Part shown: positions 1-10,650 of the stretch, in pieces
How positions within the stretch are numbered: the first letter of the stretch is position 1
Layout of the letters: each line of letters begins with the position of its first letter
NCBI RefSeq assembly: GCF_004664715.2
Contig: NC_051069.1
Span: 13,330,226 to 13,394,225, forward strand
Source of the DNA: Peromyscus leucopus
Lineage: Eukaryota > Chordata > Mammalia > Rodentia > Cricetidae
Length of the DNA: 64,000 nucleotides
Direction of reading: 5' to 3'
Notes under the pieces: generated by a model
What the model saw: the letters and a program-made list of their open reading frames with translations, nothing else
The model's database searches: none
What the model was told of the DNA's origin: nothing
Made by a program: the position numbers and the translations under genes

Positions 1-609
1 CTGCACAGTAGCTGGTCCCTGAAGGCCTGGAATCCACTCCGTAACCTAGGTTGACCTTGAGCTCAGTTCACTATCCTTGATCTTCCCAAGTGCTGACCTT
101 AGCCCTGGCTTCCCCAGCCACATTTCTGACCATCTGGATTCCCTATCTATGTCTGATAGGTAGCACACTCTCAGCAGTGTGGACATCTGTTCCAGGTAAT
201 TAACCACCCAGGTCACAATCCTAACAGCTGCCCTGCCCTTTGCTTTTTAACTTTATGACTGACTGACAATTAAATGCTCACTGAGCTGGTTAGAGACAGA
301 ACTCTGGAGAAGCTCTGGGCTGCATCGACAAACGTTGAGAGGCTTGAACAAAGCTGGCTGTCCTTCTCAGACCACACTCTAAAAGTCCAGAGCCTAAAGT
401 CTTCAGCCTGAGTTCTATAACAAGCCCCTGCCAGTCAAGGACCCTCACTCTACGGACTGTGTCTTTTGGACGCCTGAAGAATATTCATCTAAAACTCTGC
501 TACCTGAGACCTGCAACAGCCAGAGACCTCTGTAACCTACAAATGATCCAAAGAAAATGGAGGCCTATAAGTCTTCAACCACAGAAATGGAAAACTTTTC
601 ATGGGACAA

Positions 610-705
610 GTTCTCATTGTATGTAGCTCAGGCTGGTCTTGAACTCACGGCAGTCCTCATGTTCCAGCCTCCTGGGTGCTAGGCTTACAGGGGTGCACCA
701 CTATA
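610..705 (-). repeat. B1-related SINE fragment
   Basis: Reads as the reverse complement of B1: a 'gtagctcaggctggtcttga' core followed by a degenerate 'ggtgctaggcttacaggggt' tail. It is diverged and truncated. Confidence 0.5.
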
Positions 706-2003
706 ATCACTGCAAGAATTGAAAACTTTTTAAGGAGGGGTGAGCTATTGTTGGTTGCCAACACTGTTCATCCCTAACTCCCCAAGACAGTCAACCTCTC
801 CTCGAGGTCTACTTGGGTTTTACCCCAGGCACCTTGAAGTGTTTGTTAAATGTGCTCAGTCTCATTAAGGCCTCTCTGCCAAGATCAGTTCTCCCTCTTC
901 CCCCTCCCCAGATCTTAGGAAGTCCTCACACAGGATGTCCCCAGGCAGTCAGCTTCTTTGTCTACCCATGGTTGAAACAAACCTGGCTGACAAACTCCCA
1001 TGGCTCCCAGCCATGCTTAGGTGGCTGCTGAGGGAACAGCATGGATGGTACATTATGGGGAGACCCTCTCCTAGTTTTTTCCCTCAGGGTACTCTTGAGT
1101 TGAAAGAGGTGAGAAATATTCAGATAGAAATATAGAGGGGAGAGACAAAAAACACACAGGATAGCCTGGGAGGAGGGGCAGCTGGATCAAAGGCACCAGC
1201 CCCTTCTGTCTCTTCTAAGGGGCTATTTATAGAAATGCCAAGTGGTAGAGCAAAGACCCGCCCCCAGCACAGTCATGTGCAGACAGACCCTTCCAAACAC
1301 CTGGTAACCATGCTGGTGGTCAATCCGCCCCCTTATGCGGCCATGCTGTGTAAAGTAAGCTCAGATCTCACTTGGAGTCAGCATGAGTGGAACAGACTCT
1401 GAACCCACTTCACTCAAAAGTCACCAGGCGGTTCTTCTCTCCATCTGAGACATTGTATCTCCTTGCAAACTCCTGCCTGAGGCCACTGATGATCAGGTCA
1501 TACCTTTGGTTTTCTGGGCCTGGGCTTCCGGTGACATATTGCTCTTTTTTTGACTCAGGATGACTCCTCGGCCCCACTTGGAGAGACCGCTCAGAGCTGA
1601 GTATAGTCTGCTCTGGAGAGCTGTACAAGGATCAAGGTAAAAGCTGAGTGTAACTGAAGGTCTTTGTGGGAATTACCTTAATAACCAGGTAGAAGTTGCT
1701 CTTAGAGATTCAGCTACGTTAAACACACACAGGAGAAGACATGATTAATGAAACTCTGGAGGTAAATGTGACCCCTTACTGTGACTCCCCTGTGGTACTT
1801 TATCCCCTAACACCCAAAAATGGCTATTTAGTTTTAGGGGGTGCATGGTGAGCACTGTGCTGAGATCAGAAGACAAGTCTGCTTTCTCCTCCTACCAGTG
1901 AGGTCCTGGGAACAGAACTAGGGTCATGGGAAACAAGTTCCTTCATTCACTGAGCTATCTCCTCCTACCTCAACTTTCCAAGTGTTAAGAGTACAGGAGT
2001 GGG

Positions 2004-2180
2004 GGGCTGGAGAGGTGGCTCAGTGGTTAAAAGCACTGACTGCTCTTCTAGAGGTCCTGAGTCCAATCCCAGCAACCACATGGTGGCTCACAACCATCAG
2101 TAATGAGATCTGGCACCCTCTTCTGGCCTGCAGATATACATGCAAACAGAATACTGTATACATAATAATAAATAAATCCT
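2004..2180 (+). repeat. B2 SINE
   Basis: Starts with 'ggctggagaggtggctcagt', carries the tRNA-derived box region, and ends in an A-rich AATAAATAAATCC tail. It lies directly before an ID element. Confidence 0.85.
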
Positions 2181-2196
2181 AAAAAAAGTGGGGGGA

Positions 2197-2267
2197 GGGT
2201 TGGGGATTTAGCTCAGTGGTAGAGCAAGGCCCTGGGTTCGGTCCTCAGCTTTGGGGAGAAAAAAAAA
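2197..2267 (+). repeat. ID-family SINE
   Basis: Begins 'ggttggggatttagctcagt', continues through 'ggtagagc' and 'ccctgggttcggtcc', and ends in an A-run. The internal 'gcttgcctagcaagcg' part of the ID consensus is missing. This BC1/tRNA-Ala-derived family is rodent-specific. Confidence 0.85.
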
Positions 2268-2489
2268 GTACAGGAGTGAGTCACTATGACTGAACCCCCT
2301 GAAGTGTCTTTAAACTTGTAATTTACTATCATTCTTATTGATTTGAGATTACAGGCGTGCACCACCATATTCTCCAGTTTATATAAAAAAACCTGGTCCC
2401 CTGCACCTCATGATAAAATGACAAATGTTAAAACTATCATCTTGTTGCCTGGGCGGTGGTATTCATGAAAACACTCCTTCCCGCTCCCT

Positions 2490-2627
2490 TTCTGAGACAG
2501 TGTCTCGCTAAGTATCCCTGAGCCGCTGCAGGTGCTGTAGAGACAAGACTGACCCCAACTCAGAAACCCGCCTGCTCTGCCTTTCTGATGCTGGGATTAA
2601 AGGTGTGTGTCGCCGTACCCAGCATCA
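2490..2627 (-). repeat. B1 SINE, degenerate
   Basis: Reverse-complement B1 with 'tgagacagtgtctc' at one end and 'gctgggattaaaggtgtgtg' at the other. The middle is diverged. Confidence 0.65.
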
Positions 2628-3997
2628 GAGCCTTTACTAATAAAATTATTGATGTGAAATGCTTTAAGAAAATCTAAGTGTAAATAAATCTTCAGTGAAG
2701 CTCTACACATCAGCCCTACGCCCTTCAGGATTACTCTGCTAAAATGGAGTGAAACTGTGTGTGTCCTCTATGCCCTCAGTCACAAGTGTGCCTCTCAGGG
2801 CAGGTTCACTGGCCTGGGAAGGGCACCTTGATCCATTGACCCCAAAGCCAAAAGAAAAAAGTACCTAACATAATCCACGGAAAACTTTCACGATCCAAAC
2901 CTGTCAGCACCATGCCAGAGTTCAGCAATTTTCTTTCCCTGTTTAGACTGCTCCCAGACTTGACAGTACAACCTTTGTCACACAGACAACAATGTTCTGA
3001 TAGACAAGGGCTGCTGCCTTCAGGGCCCGGAAATGCAGTTTAGCAGGTAAAATTTCAAACATTTCACTGTCCTCCAAATACACAACCCATTAACCCATCT
3101 AGAATTCACTGGAAGTTTGCAGACTGGAGTACCTTGCCATCAGATACAAAGTGACAAATGGAAATATGTAACAATCAATGGTTTGATACAATTATATAGA
3201 CTTTAACCAACTTCCAAGTGTTTCAAGTTCCCTGACAATCTAGAGCCGAGCTCACTGAGCTGTTTCTCTTCCCAGCCTCTGACCTGGGGGCCCCTCCCCA
3301 ACCCCAACCAGGGCTCCTCTGCCTATCCCACAGCCCCCATGGAGCCCCACAACTCAAACCAACCACCTACCTATCTATAATATATATATACAGTACCCTT
3401 TCTGAGGTCTTCTCTGGCCCAAGAAAGCAGCCCCAGCCTTGGTTTCTTAGGGCATGGTGGACCTCTGTGAAGGGCTTGCCCTACTGGCTAGCTACTTGCA
3501 TAGTAGTGCCTGCCAGGACAGATGGCCCCACCCATGCCAGCATCCTCCTCTGGAGGCACCCACATGCACAGCCAACCTCCAGTCAGCAGCAGAAGCCTGG
3601 CATGTCCAGTGACAGCAGCAAACACCGTGCTCAGGGGCAGGGGCCTTACTCCTGAGCCTGAGCCCCTGCAGCAGCATCTTCCTCAGAGCCATTGCCCCTC
3701 TGTGAGAAAGGAGACACCAGCCCGGGCTTCAGTTGTGGGCTGTATGTAGGTTGAGGCATGCACAGGCTCAGCTCGGCTCGGCTCTGCCCTTTACCATCTC
3801 AGGCAGTTCCTGGCCCTTCACATGTTTCCCTCATATCAGGCACAAAGGTCATAAAGACAAATAACAAAAAATGCCCAATGCAACCCTTACTCCTAGAGCT
3901 AGCATTCCTGTCGGGCCATGCTGCAGAGTTTCATGCCTCAGTCTACCTATTAGGTCTTCATGTAGGTCCAAATCATTGCAGCCAACAAACATTCCTG

Positions 3998-4124
3998 GCA
4001 GATAGGGTTTCTCTGCGTAACCTTGGATGTCCTAGAACTTGCTCTATGGACAAGCCTGGCCGAGAACACTGAGCTCTGCCTGCCTCTGCCTCCCAGTTAA
4101 AGGCATGTACCACCACTGCCTGGC
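3998..4124 (-). repeat. B1 SINE
   Basis: Reverse-complement B1: 'agggtttctctgcgtaacct' through 'aaaggcatgtaccaccactg'. A second B1-like unit follows directly, giving a tandem pair. Confidence 0.75.
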
Positions 4125-4125
4125 T

Positions 4126-4243
4126 TATTTATTTTTTAAGACATGGTCTTACTATATAACCCTGGCTACTCTAAAACTCAAGAGATCCATCTGCCTCTGC
4201 CCTTGGATGCTGGAATTAAAGGCATTTGCTACCATACCCAGCG
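4126..4243 (-). repeat. B1-type SINE, second of a tandem pair
   Basis: Begins 'ttttttaagacatggtctta' and ends with 'ggaattaaaggcatttgcta', more diverged than the copy just before it. Confidence 0.6.
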
Positions 4244-5111
4244 GGAGGTCTATCTTTTAAGCCCAGCAAATTCTCTATCAGAAAGGTCTGGTGTTACCAG
4301 GCTATTCAGAACATGAGCCCACTTTTTGGAGTTATTCCTGTGGCTAAAAAAAAAAAAAGAGAGAGAAACAAGCAAAAACCAGCTCTCATTTATTTAATGT
4401 TACCCTTCACGGTCCTACTTTAAACTCTTGTGGAATTATGGGGGCCTCCCCTTCTCCCCAGAAAGACTATTCTACTTTAGGACAGAAAAGAAAATCTCCA
4501 GTCCTCAGTACCAAGGTCTCCTGGCCTCCATCTCAGCTTTGCTGAGCAGAGAACAAGTTTGAGCCAGAAGGAGGTGATTTGGGAGAAGTTTCTGTTCTGC
4601 TGGCACATGGTGCCTCTTAGCAGGTTTATTCAGCCAGTGTTTCTTTCTGGGAATGATGCCCACTCTGGACCCTGGCTTAGGAGCCTAGGGAACCAGGTGG
4701 AAGCAGAATGCACAAGCGGCCTCCACAACCGGAGGCCCAGGCTCAGCATTTAAAGGAGTGCCCTGAACCACAGTCGTGTCTGGGGGGGATTAAAGTGGGG
4801 AGGCAGCACCAGCTGTCCCAGCACTGACCTACTTACTGTGAATGCCTGCCTACGGTGACCTTTATAGGATTACAACTATTGCCTTGCTTCCCAAGGGGGA
4901 GCGGAGCCCCAAACCCCATTATTTCTACCACCCAGAACTCAGCATCAATGCTGACCTGTATTTTTAGATTTCCCAAAAATAAAAGTATTCTGATTTTATT
5001 CAATCCATAAATAACCCCATTCTTCCGACCCCTGACTCCTCTTAACTCTCTCCCACATTCCTTTGTCCCCACCCTCTACCCTGGATTTTGGACACCCAAT
5101 CCTGTTGTTGG

Positions 5112-5240
5112 CTTTGTTTGATACAGGGTCTCATGTACCTTGAACTGGCCTTGAATTCATTAAGCAGATGAGGATGACTATTAACTTCAGATTCTCCTCC
5201 CTCTCTTGAATGTTGGGATTAAAGGCATCTGCTACTATGT
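5112..5240 (-). repeat. B1-type SINE, degenerate
   Basis: Has 'gatacagggtctcatgtacc' and 'gttgggattaaaggcatctg', about 60% recognisable against B1. Confidence 0.5.
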
Positions 5241-5261
5241 TAACAGCGCTGTTACCAGAGC

Positions 5262-5388
5262 CTTTTTTTTTTTTTTTTTTTTGAGAAAGAACAGATTCTA
5301 CAGATTCTGGGGTTGTCCTCAAACTCCAGATCTGCCTGCTTCTGCCTCCTGAGTGCTGAGACTAAAAGCGTGCACCACCCCACCCAGT
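5262..5388 (-). repeat. B1-type SINE with poly-T tail
   Basis: A 20-base T run marks the A-tail of a reverse-oriented B1-like copy ending in 'gagtgctgagactaaaagcg'. Confidence 0.55.
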
Positions 5389-6377
5389 TCTTCCCTACTT
5401 CTTAATCAAAAGTTTGGACTCCTCCAAAATGAGCATGTCATAGAGTAAAATCTTTTACACTCATGGCTGGAAACACCAGTAGTTTAAAACCAAAATATGA
5501 CCGGTGGATTAATTAAAAATGTTTGGAAGGGATGCAGCTTCCTCTAGACTTAGCTTTGGGAAAGAGACTCAGAGCTCGCTCCTCAGACCTCAGTGGGGAA
5601 GCAGGGGGCGTCTCAGAGGCCACTGGAGGTACTGCAGTTCAGCCCTCCCTCCCTCCTACGTGCAGACAGGCACAAACTAGGCAGGGGTGTGGCCTCACTG
5701 CACAGCTTGGTGGCTCTAAGACCACCCCCAGTCCTGGGCTGAGCTGTTACTCTAGGCCTTAAGAGCCAGCAGGGGTTTGCAGGCCCCTACCCACGTGGGC
5801 TCACCTCTCCTACCTGAATACTCCACATCCGGTCTAAAAATTGCAAGATCCAAGAAAGTATCAAGTCAGGAAGAATGGACATCACAGCCTGTGGTCTACA
5901 CCTATCTGTACCAGAGTGGAATTTACAAGGATGACTCAGTCCTTAAGGACTCTTACCAGAAAAGTAGTAATTTTACAGCCATCAACTCATTCTTGCAGTT
6001 TACCAGTTAACTTGGCTGTGGGTATTTGGGATGATTCAGAAACTGAAAGTCAAGTGAGTCATTTTCCTCTCCTTCAAATCTCCACCTTAGTTCTTGGCCA
6101 ACTCATCTTGACTTCCTGCTGAAAAGCTACAGCAAAAGACACTAAAACCCCAAGTAATGTAGTTTAATCCAAGAGATTTTTTTTCTACCTTCCTGTCCAC
6201 ACTGTTTCCTCATTTCTTCTACTCAATATTAAGAAATCAACAGTTTGAAGAAATAAGATGTCCTTTCCTGTGACCAACACCTTCATGTCACAACACAGAT
6301 GGCATATCCAACCCCCATGAGATGTGAGTTGTTTGGAGTCAGCTATGAAATGTGCCAAGTCACTCACTGGGGATATG

Positions 6378-6515
6378 GTTTTCCGAGACGTTTCACTATG
6401 TAGCCTAGGCAAGCCTAAACTATATACAGCCCAGGCTGGCCTCATAGCCACCTGCCTGTGTTTGTCTCCAGAGTGCTAGGAATAAAGGAGTCTTGCTTGG
6501 GCCATTACAACTGGC
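6378..6515 (-). repeat. B1-type SINE, degenerate
   Basis: 'gttttccgagacgtttcact' and 'agtgctaggaataaaggagt' mark the two ends of a diverged reverse-oriented copy. Confidence 0.5.
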
Positions 6516-6842
6516 TGGAACACAGCTCTTAATTCTTTGTAAAACAAATTTCCCTATGAATTAGATAACAACTTTCAATATAATGTTTAAAATGAAAATA
6601 GCTGTGTACTAAAAAAAAAAAAAAAAAAAAAGTCATACAATTTGACTTAGGGAGGAACTCAGAAATGAGTTCACAGAAATTGCCATTCTGGATACAGGTT
6701 GTTCCATGAGAAGCTGCTATGCCTATCAGTTAAGAATGAAGGTATACAGAGTAGGACCAGCCATTCCATACTTATGCTCTTAGGGTAGCACAAAGGGCCT
6801 GGTCACCTGCATTTTGTTACCCCCCTCCCAACACACACACAC

Positions 6843-6923
6843 ACAACAGAGACAGGGTTTCACAGCCTGGCCCTGCCTTTCCAGCGCTGGGATTAAAGTG
6901 ATATTCACCACCACACTCAGCCT
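6843..6923 (-). repeat. B1 SINE with internal deletion
   Basis: 'agagacagggtttcacagcc' joins almost directly to 'agcgctgggattaaagtgat', so the middle of the element is gone. Confidence 0.55.
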
Positions 6924-8095
6924 GGATGATATACTGTTTAACTTAGGGAAATGCACACCAGTTCAGCATTTGACTCACTAAATCGGAGATCTTACTACAT
7001 CTGGGAGAACAAGGTTTCCCTACTCACCCAAGGATGAGAATCCTCTCAAATGCCGCTAAGTTGAAAGGCTGAGTCATCTTGCCCACAGACCCGGTGGTGG
7101 TTTAGACTACACTTTCCCACAGAACAGCCTCACCGTCTTACCAATAGCATCCTCAGGCCACCAGAGGGTAAATTGTTTGCTAACAATGGTACCTTGAATC
7201 CTGACCCAAGGCCCTCCCTTCTGTACCCTAGAAAGTAGCCACACCCTGAGTATTGTGGCAACAGAACTTACTGCAACAGCCTCCAAACCTAACTTCCTAC
7301 AAGCCAGCATGCAGTAAGTAAGTGTGAACAATAAGGGATGAGAATCGGAAGGCATCGATTTGGGTAGCTTCTTTGTTTCTACCTTACAGACGAAGACAAA
7401 GGCTGCTCGCATTTCTCTTTAGATGGCGGGCTCCTTTCTCAGGAGAGTTGCAATGTAACTTACATAGTTACATTGTAAACACCGACGGATTCCAGAGAGA
7501 ATTTGTTTCCAGGGGGATACTGGGTAGTCAGAGCTTTCCTGCCTCCCCAAGCTTATCACTAACGTGTATAGGAATAGCAGGAAGACAAAGACTCAATTTC
7601 GCGGCCTTCAACGTAATTGTGCTCCATTCACTGACAAAAAGAGGACATAAGCATGCCCTTCTGTGCATTTCACCCGGGGCTACTCACTGCATTAGGTATG
7701 CCCCGTACTTACACTGAGACCAGTAACTTCAGCAGCCTGGAGCAAACGTCTACTCCGGACACAGGATCAGAGGCGGAACCACCTCCAAAAACCTGTTATT
7801 TATATCCCCCGCTGCCTGCACGCAGGACTGCACCTTCATTATGAAGCTCACTTTTTCCTATCAATCTCCTAGGTTTTTAAGTAACCTTCAGACTAGGTGT
7901 TTTCCTGCTTCTTCAAACCCAGTGTGCAGACCACCCTGTGTAGCCCCATGTTCCCCACAGCACTGATTTGACAAATTTTGCTTCCCTATTTAGACTGAGC
8001 TCTGTGGGCTATGAGTGTGTGGTCGTCGGGCTCCAGCTTCATTCGGAAACCGCTCCTGGTTGATCGCCCACTCCCCCCCCACGGTCCCCCGCCAG

Positions 8096-8101
8096 CACGT
8101 G
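8096..8101. promoter_or_regulatory. CACGTG E-box downstream of PKM first exon
   Basis: A perfect palindromic CACGTG, about 0.9 kb into the presumed first intron. It could bind MYC/MAX, USF, ChREBP or HIF-type factors. Published work links HIF-1 and MYC to PKM; binding to this site is inference. Confidence 0.35.
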
Positions 8102-8281
8102 GGAGCAGCGCGACCGGCTGGTCCAGGCACCCTGCGGTACGTGCAACCCCGCCACCGTGGGATGGAGCGCGCCAGCTCTTGCAGGCGCCCCGCAGGCCTC
8201 GCCGGCAACCAGAGGAATCTGCGGCGGCAGAAAATAGGAAGGAATAGCGGCCAACCCTTCTTGCCCCGCCACCGGGAAGAC

Positions 8282-8294
8282 TGACGTTACGTAA
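8282..8294. promoter_or_regulatory. CRE-like TGACGTTA overlapping TTACGTAA palindrome
   Basis: TGACGTTA (8282-8289) runs into a perfect TTACGTAA (8287-8294), the preferred site of PAR-bZIP and E4BP4/NFIL3 factors. It lies inside the CpG island on the intron side of the PKM first exon. Confidence 0.35.
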
Positions 8295-8374
8295 CCCGTG
8301 GCTACATCTCCCAGGACCGCGACTGACTGCATCCTACCTACTCGCCCCGGACCACGAGGGCCGGCGGGGAGTCC

Positions 8375-8478
8375 GCGGACGTGACCAGAATGCGGGGGGA
8401 GGGGGAAGCTGTGCGGAGGGGGAGGGGCGAGGATCCGGATGCTGAAAGGATGCAGCGGCGCGGACGTGACCGGAATGG
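8375..8478. repeat. Duplicated GCGGACGTGACC unit with G-rich spacer
   Basis: 'gcggacgtgaccagaatg' (8375-8392) recurs as 'gcggacgtgaccggaatg' (8460-8477), each followed by a GGGGGAGGGG-type run. Each copy carries ACGTG (8379-8383 and 8464-8468), the core of a hypoxia response element. A third, weaker 'gacctgaatgggggg' follows at about 8530. The plus-strand G-runs could form G-quadruplexes. Confidence 0.5.
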
Positions 8479-8979
8479 AGGGGGAGGGGCGACCGGGAGC
8501 AGCGTGCACGGGCGCGGGAAGAGCACGCTGACCTGAATGGGGGGGGATGAATGACGGGGCAGAAGTGGGGAGCAGCACAGCAGGAGACTTATTTCAAGGG
8601 GAGATTACAAGGCGGGCACCGAAAGAGGGAGGGCACAGAGCCAAGATGAAGGGCGCAAGAACTACTAGTGAATGCTGGAGGAGGATGAGCATCGGAGAAG
8701 AGTGGGAGGGAACAGGGTGGAGAGGATGGCAGGAGCAAGATAAGAGGGTGGAACCAGATTGAGAAGGAAGAGGGACCAGAACTAGCGCGTGGGGATGAGG
8801 CTGGCTGGCCCCTCTGACTTTGGAAGCTCAGGACCTGGGCTCCAGTGTAGCTTCTCCCCCAACCCGGACTGGGGTGCACGATGCCAGGAGCCTGGGTCCC
8901 GCGTGGGCAGGCAGGCCTGCGTTCCGCAGACGCAGGCGTCGGCCCTGGGGCACAGATGGTGTAGGCCCTCCCCGCTCAC

Positions 8980-9115
8980 CTCGGGCGTACTCCGGATCCT
9001 ACAACGATCGCAAAGTCGGAGGTGTAGACGGTCAGATCGCGTCGCTGCTGTGCGGGACTGCGCCTCCTGGGCCTCAAGGTTATCCCAGCTGCGGGCCGCC
9101 GCAATCCCTCCGCAG
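8980..9115 (-). other. PKM: PKM non-coding first exon (5' UTR)
   Basis: On the minus strand this segment runs from just below a GC-box to a clean splice donor, CCCGAG|GTGAGC (exon end 8980, intron from 8979). The exon has no long open frame, as expected for a 5' UTR. It resembles the upstream PKM leader as I remember it, including a 'GATAACCTTGAGGCCCAG' stretch and 'GTACGCCCGAG' at its 3' end. Position and orientation fit the conserved PARP6-PKM order. PKM makes pyruvate kinase M, the cytosolic enzyme that turns phosphoenolpyruvate and ADP into pyruvate and ATP; its coding exons lie beyond the left edge. The 5' end is approximate, and other PKM first exons may exist further left. Confidence 0.6.
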
Positions 9116-9133
9116 CCCCGCCCCTCGCCCAAT
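9116..9133 (-). promoter_or_regulatory. PKM: GC-box and CCAAT box at PKM promoter
   Basis: Read on the minus strand: ATTGG (9133-9129, an inverted CCAAT) then GAGGGGCGGGG (down to 9116) just before the exon. Sp1/Sp3 and NF-Y are the expected binders. There is no TATA box at the right distance. Confidence 0.5.
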
Positions 9134-10423
9134 CCCCGCGGCAGCCAGCGGCGCCCCGCCTCTCGCGTCTCGCCGGGCGTCCGCACCTTCTCAGAGAAGC
9201 GCGGTGGAGGCGGGACAGGCAGGTTGCCCTTTGGGGAGAACTACCTTCTGTGGCGGAAGGACACAGCAGACCAAAATTGCGCTTCGGTTTTTCCTGATGG
9301 CCAATGGGGAAGTGGCGAGGAGGCAGGGCCCGCCCTCAGAGTCACAGACACCACTACCACCCAGATCCCCAGGCGCCTCGGCCACCTGTTGCCTTAGGAC
9401 TTGGGCTGCTGTATAGGGCTCCCTTTTTGGCCCTCTGCCCAGGTCGCCCCATCTGCCCTGGACTACCAGGGCGGTGCCCAGATTTATAGGTCCCCGAACA
9501 TTCCTCCAGCCCCGCCCGGGGACTGTCCTCCCTCCCGGTGCACGCCCCAGCGCACCCTCCAAGGTTGAGCGGAACGGGAAGCTGGGGTGATGTGAGCAGG
9601 GGATGGTCGGAGGTCTGGGCTGCCTCCCAGAAAGTTCCAGCCTTAGAGGCCTGGTAGGGGGAACTTGGGAGCGTGTTCCTGGAGCATGAGCGCAACCTCA
9701 TAACAAGAAAGGACAGGTTGGGGCCATCTTAATACTTTCAGTAAAGTCTCCAATCCTTCACTAAGCGCCTTGGAGCAGAAACCCAATCCAAGGTCATCAG
9801 TGCAGAACTGACCATCACGCAGCGCATGTCTATGCAGGAGTCAGCACCGGTTTTCGACTCAGTCATGTATTTAAATCTGTAGTATAGGAGCCTTCCTTAA
9901 TTTTTTCCTACAAGGTATTTTCTAATTTCCCAATTCTAGTCTTAAACAGAGTACTTATCGGGCTTAATCTATTAACACTGGTCCTCATTCAGCAAAGTTT
10001 TGAAAGCAGATACAATGTTGCCACATTCTAAATGTGAAGACTGTCTCTTAGGTTTGGTTTTTTTTGTTTTTTTTCTTGGGTGTGACCAACTCCAGACACC
10101 TTTGTGACTGAATCACTGGCCTTCATTCCACTTCCTGTCAATTTAGAGGATGACAGCAGAAATTTAATTTGTAGCGAAATAATGTCTTTTAGTTTCCTCT
10201 GTAAGCCTTTTATGGTCCCCTTAGTTTAGGAGAAGTAAATGCTTGGTTGTTAAGGTGGAAAGAGAACACCTGAAGTTACAGCTATGCAGAGAATCAAATT
10301 TCTTTCTGTCCAGAGAGGGGTAGAAAAAAACTAAGAACCATATGTACACGGTACAGCTATCTACTCACGCTGAGGTCTACTGTGCAGACTGCGACCCAAA
10401 GTTCTAAATCTAACTGGAAGTCA

Positions 10424-10530
10424 AGCATAGTGGCTCACACCTGTAATCCCAGCACTCAAGAGGCCAAGTCAGAAAAAACTGTGGAGTCCAGGCTCAGCCT
10501 GAGCTACACAGTGAACTCTAGGCAATCCCA
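10424..10530 (+). repeat. B1 SINE, older subfamily
   Basis: 'agtggctcacacctgtaatc' with 'cccagcactcaagaggccaa' resembles primitive proto-B1 or Alu-like B1. It is followed directly by a CT/CA microsatellite. Confidence 0.65.
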
Positions 10531-10534
10531 GGTG

Positions 10535-10544
10535 CTCTCTCTCT

Positions 10545-10643
<99 letters not shown>

Positions 10644-10650
10644 CACGCAC
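10535..10650. repeat. (CT)n(CA)n compound microsatellite
   Basis: About 60 bases of CT repeats change directly into about 50 bases of CA repeats. Confidence 0.95.

Larger units (their letters stand above)
1..8000. other. PKM intron 1 or 5' flank; no exon recognised
   Basis: If the exon at 8980-9115 is the PKM first exon, this stretch is the start of PKM intron 1. I found no match to the PKM coding start and no other exon with convincing splice sites. It holds SINE copies (listed separately) and unique sequence. The short open frames here are unsupported; one minus-strand frame at 1410-1628 is discussed as a finding. Confidence 0.5.
8000..9560. promoter_or_regulatory. PKM: CpG island at the PKM 5' end
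   Basis: This is the most CpG-dense stretch in the left third of the window. It spans a GC-box, an inverted CCAAT box and the putative PKM first exon at its centre, and a G-rich segment with ACGTG motifs on its intron side. CpG island promoters without a TATA box are typical of glycolytic housekeeping genes. No other gene start is evident in it. Extent is judged by eye. Confidence 0.75.

Noticed and set aside
2197..2267. tRNA gene suggested by A-box-like and B-box-like sequences
   Set aside because: It is an ID SINE, which keeps tRNA-derived promoter boxes but does not fold as a tRNA.
8039..9700. Several overlapping open frames of 90-200 codons on both strands in the CpG island
   Set aside because: High GC content removes stop codons by chance. 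The frames overlap each other on both strands and show no known protein.
10535..10650. CRISPR-like or tandem array
   Set aside because: A simple dinucleotide microsatellite. Repeats here are SINEs and microsatellites; no spaced direct-repeat array exists.
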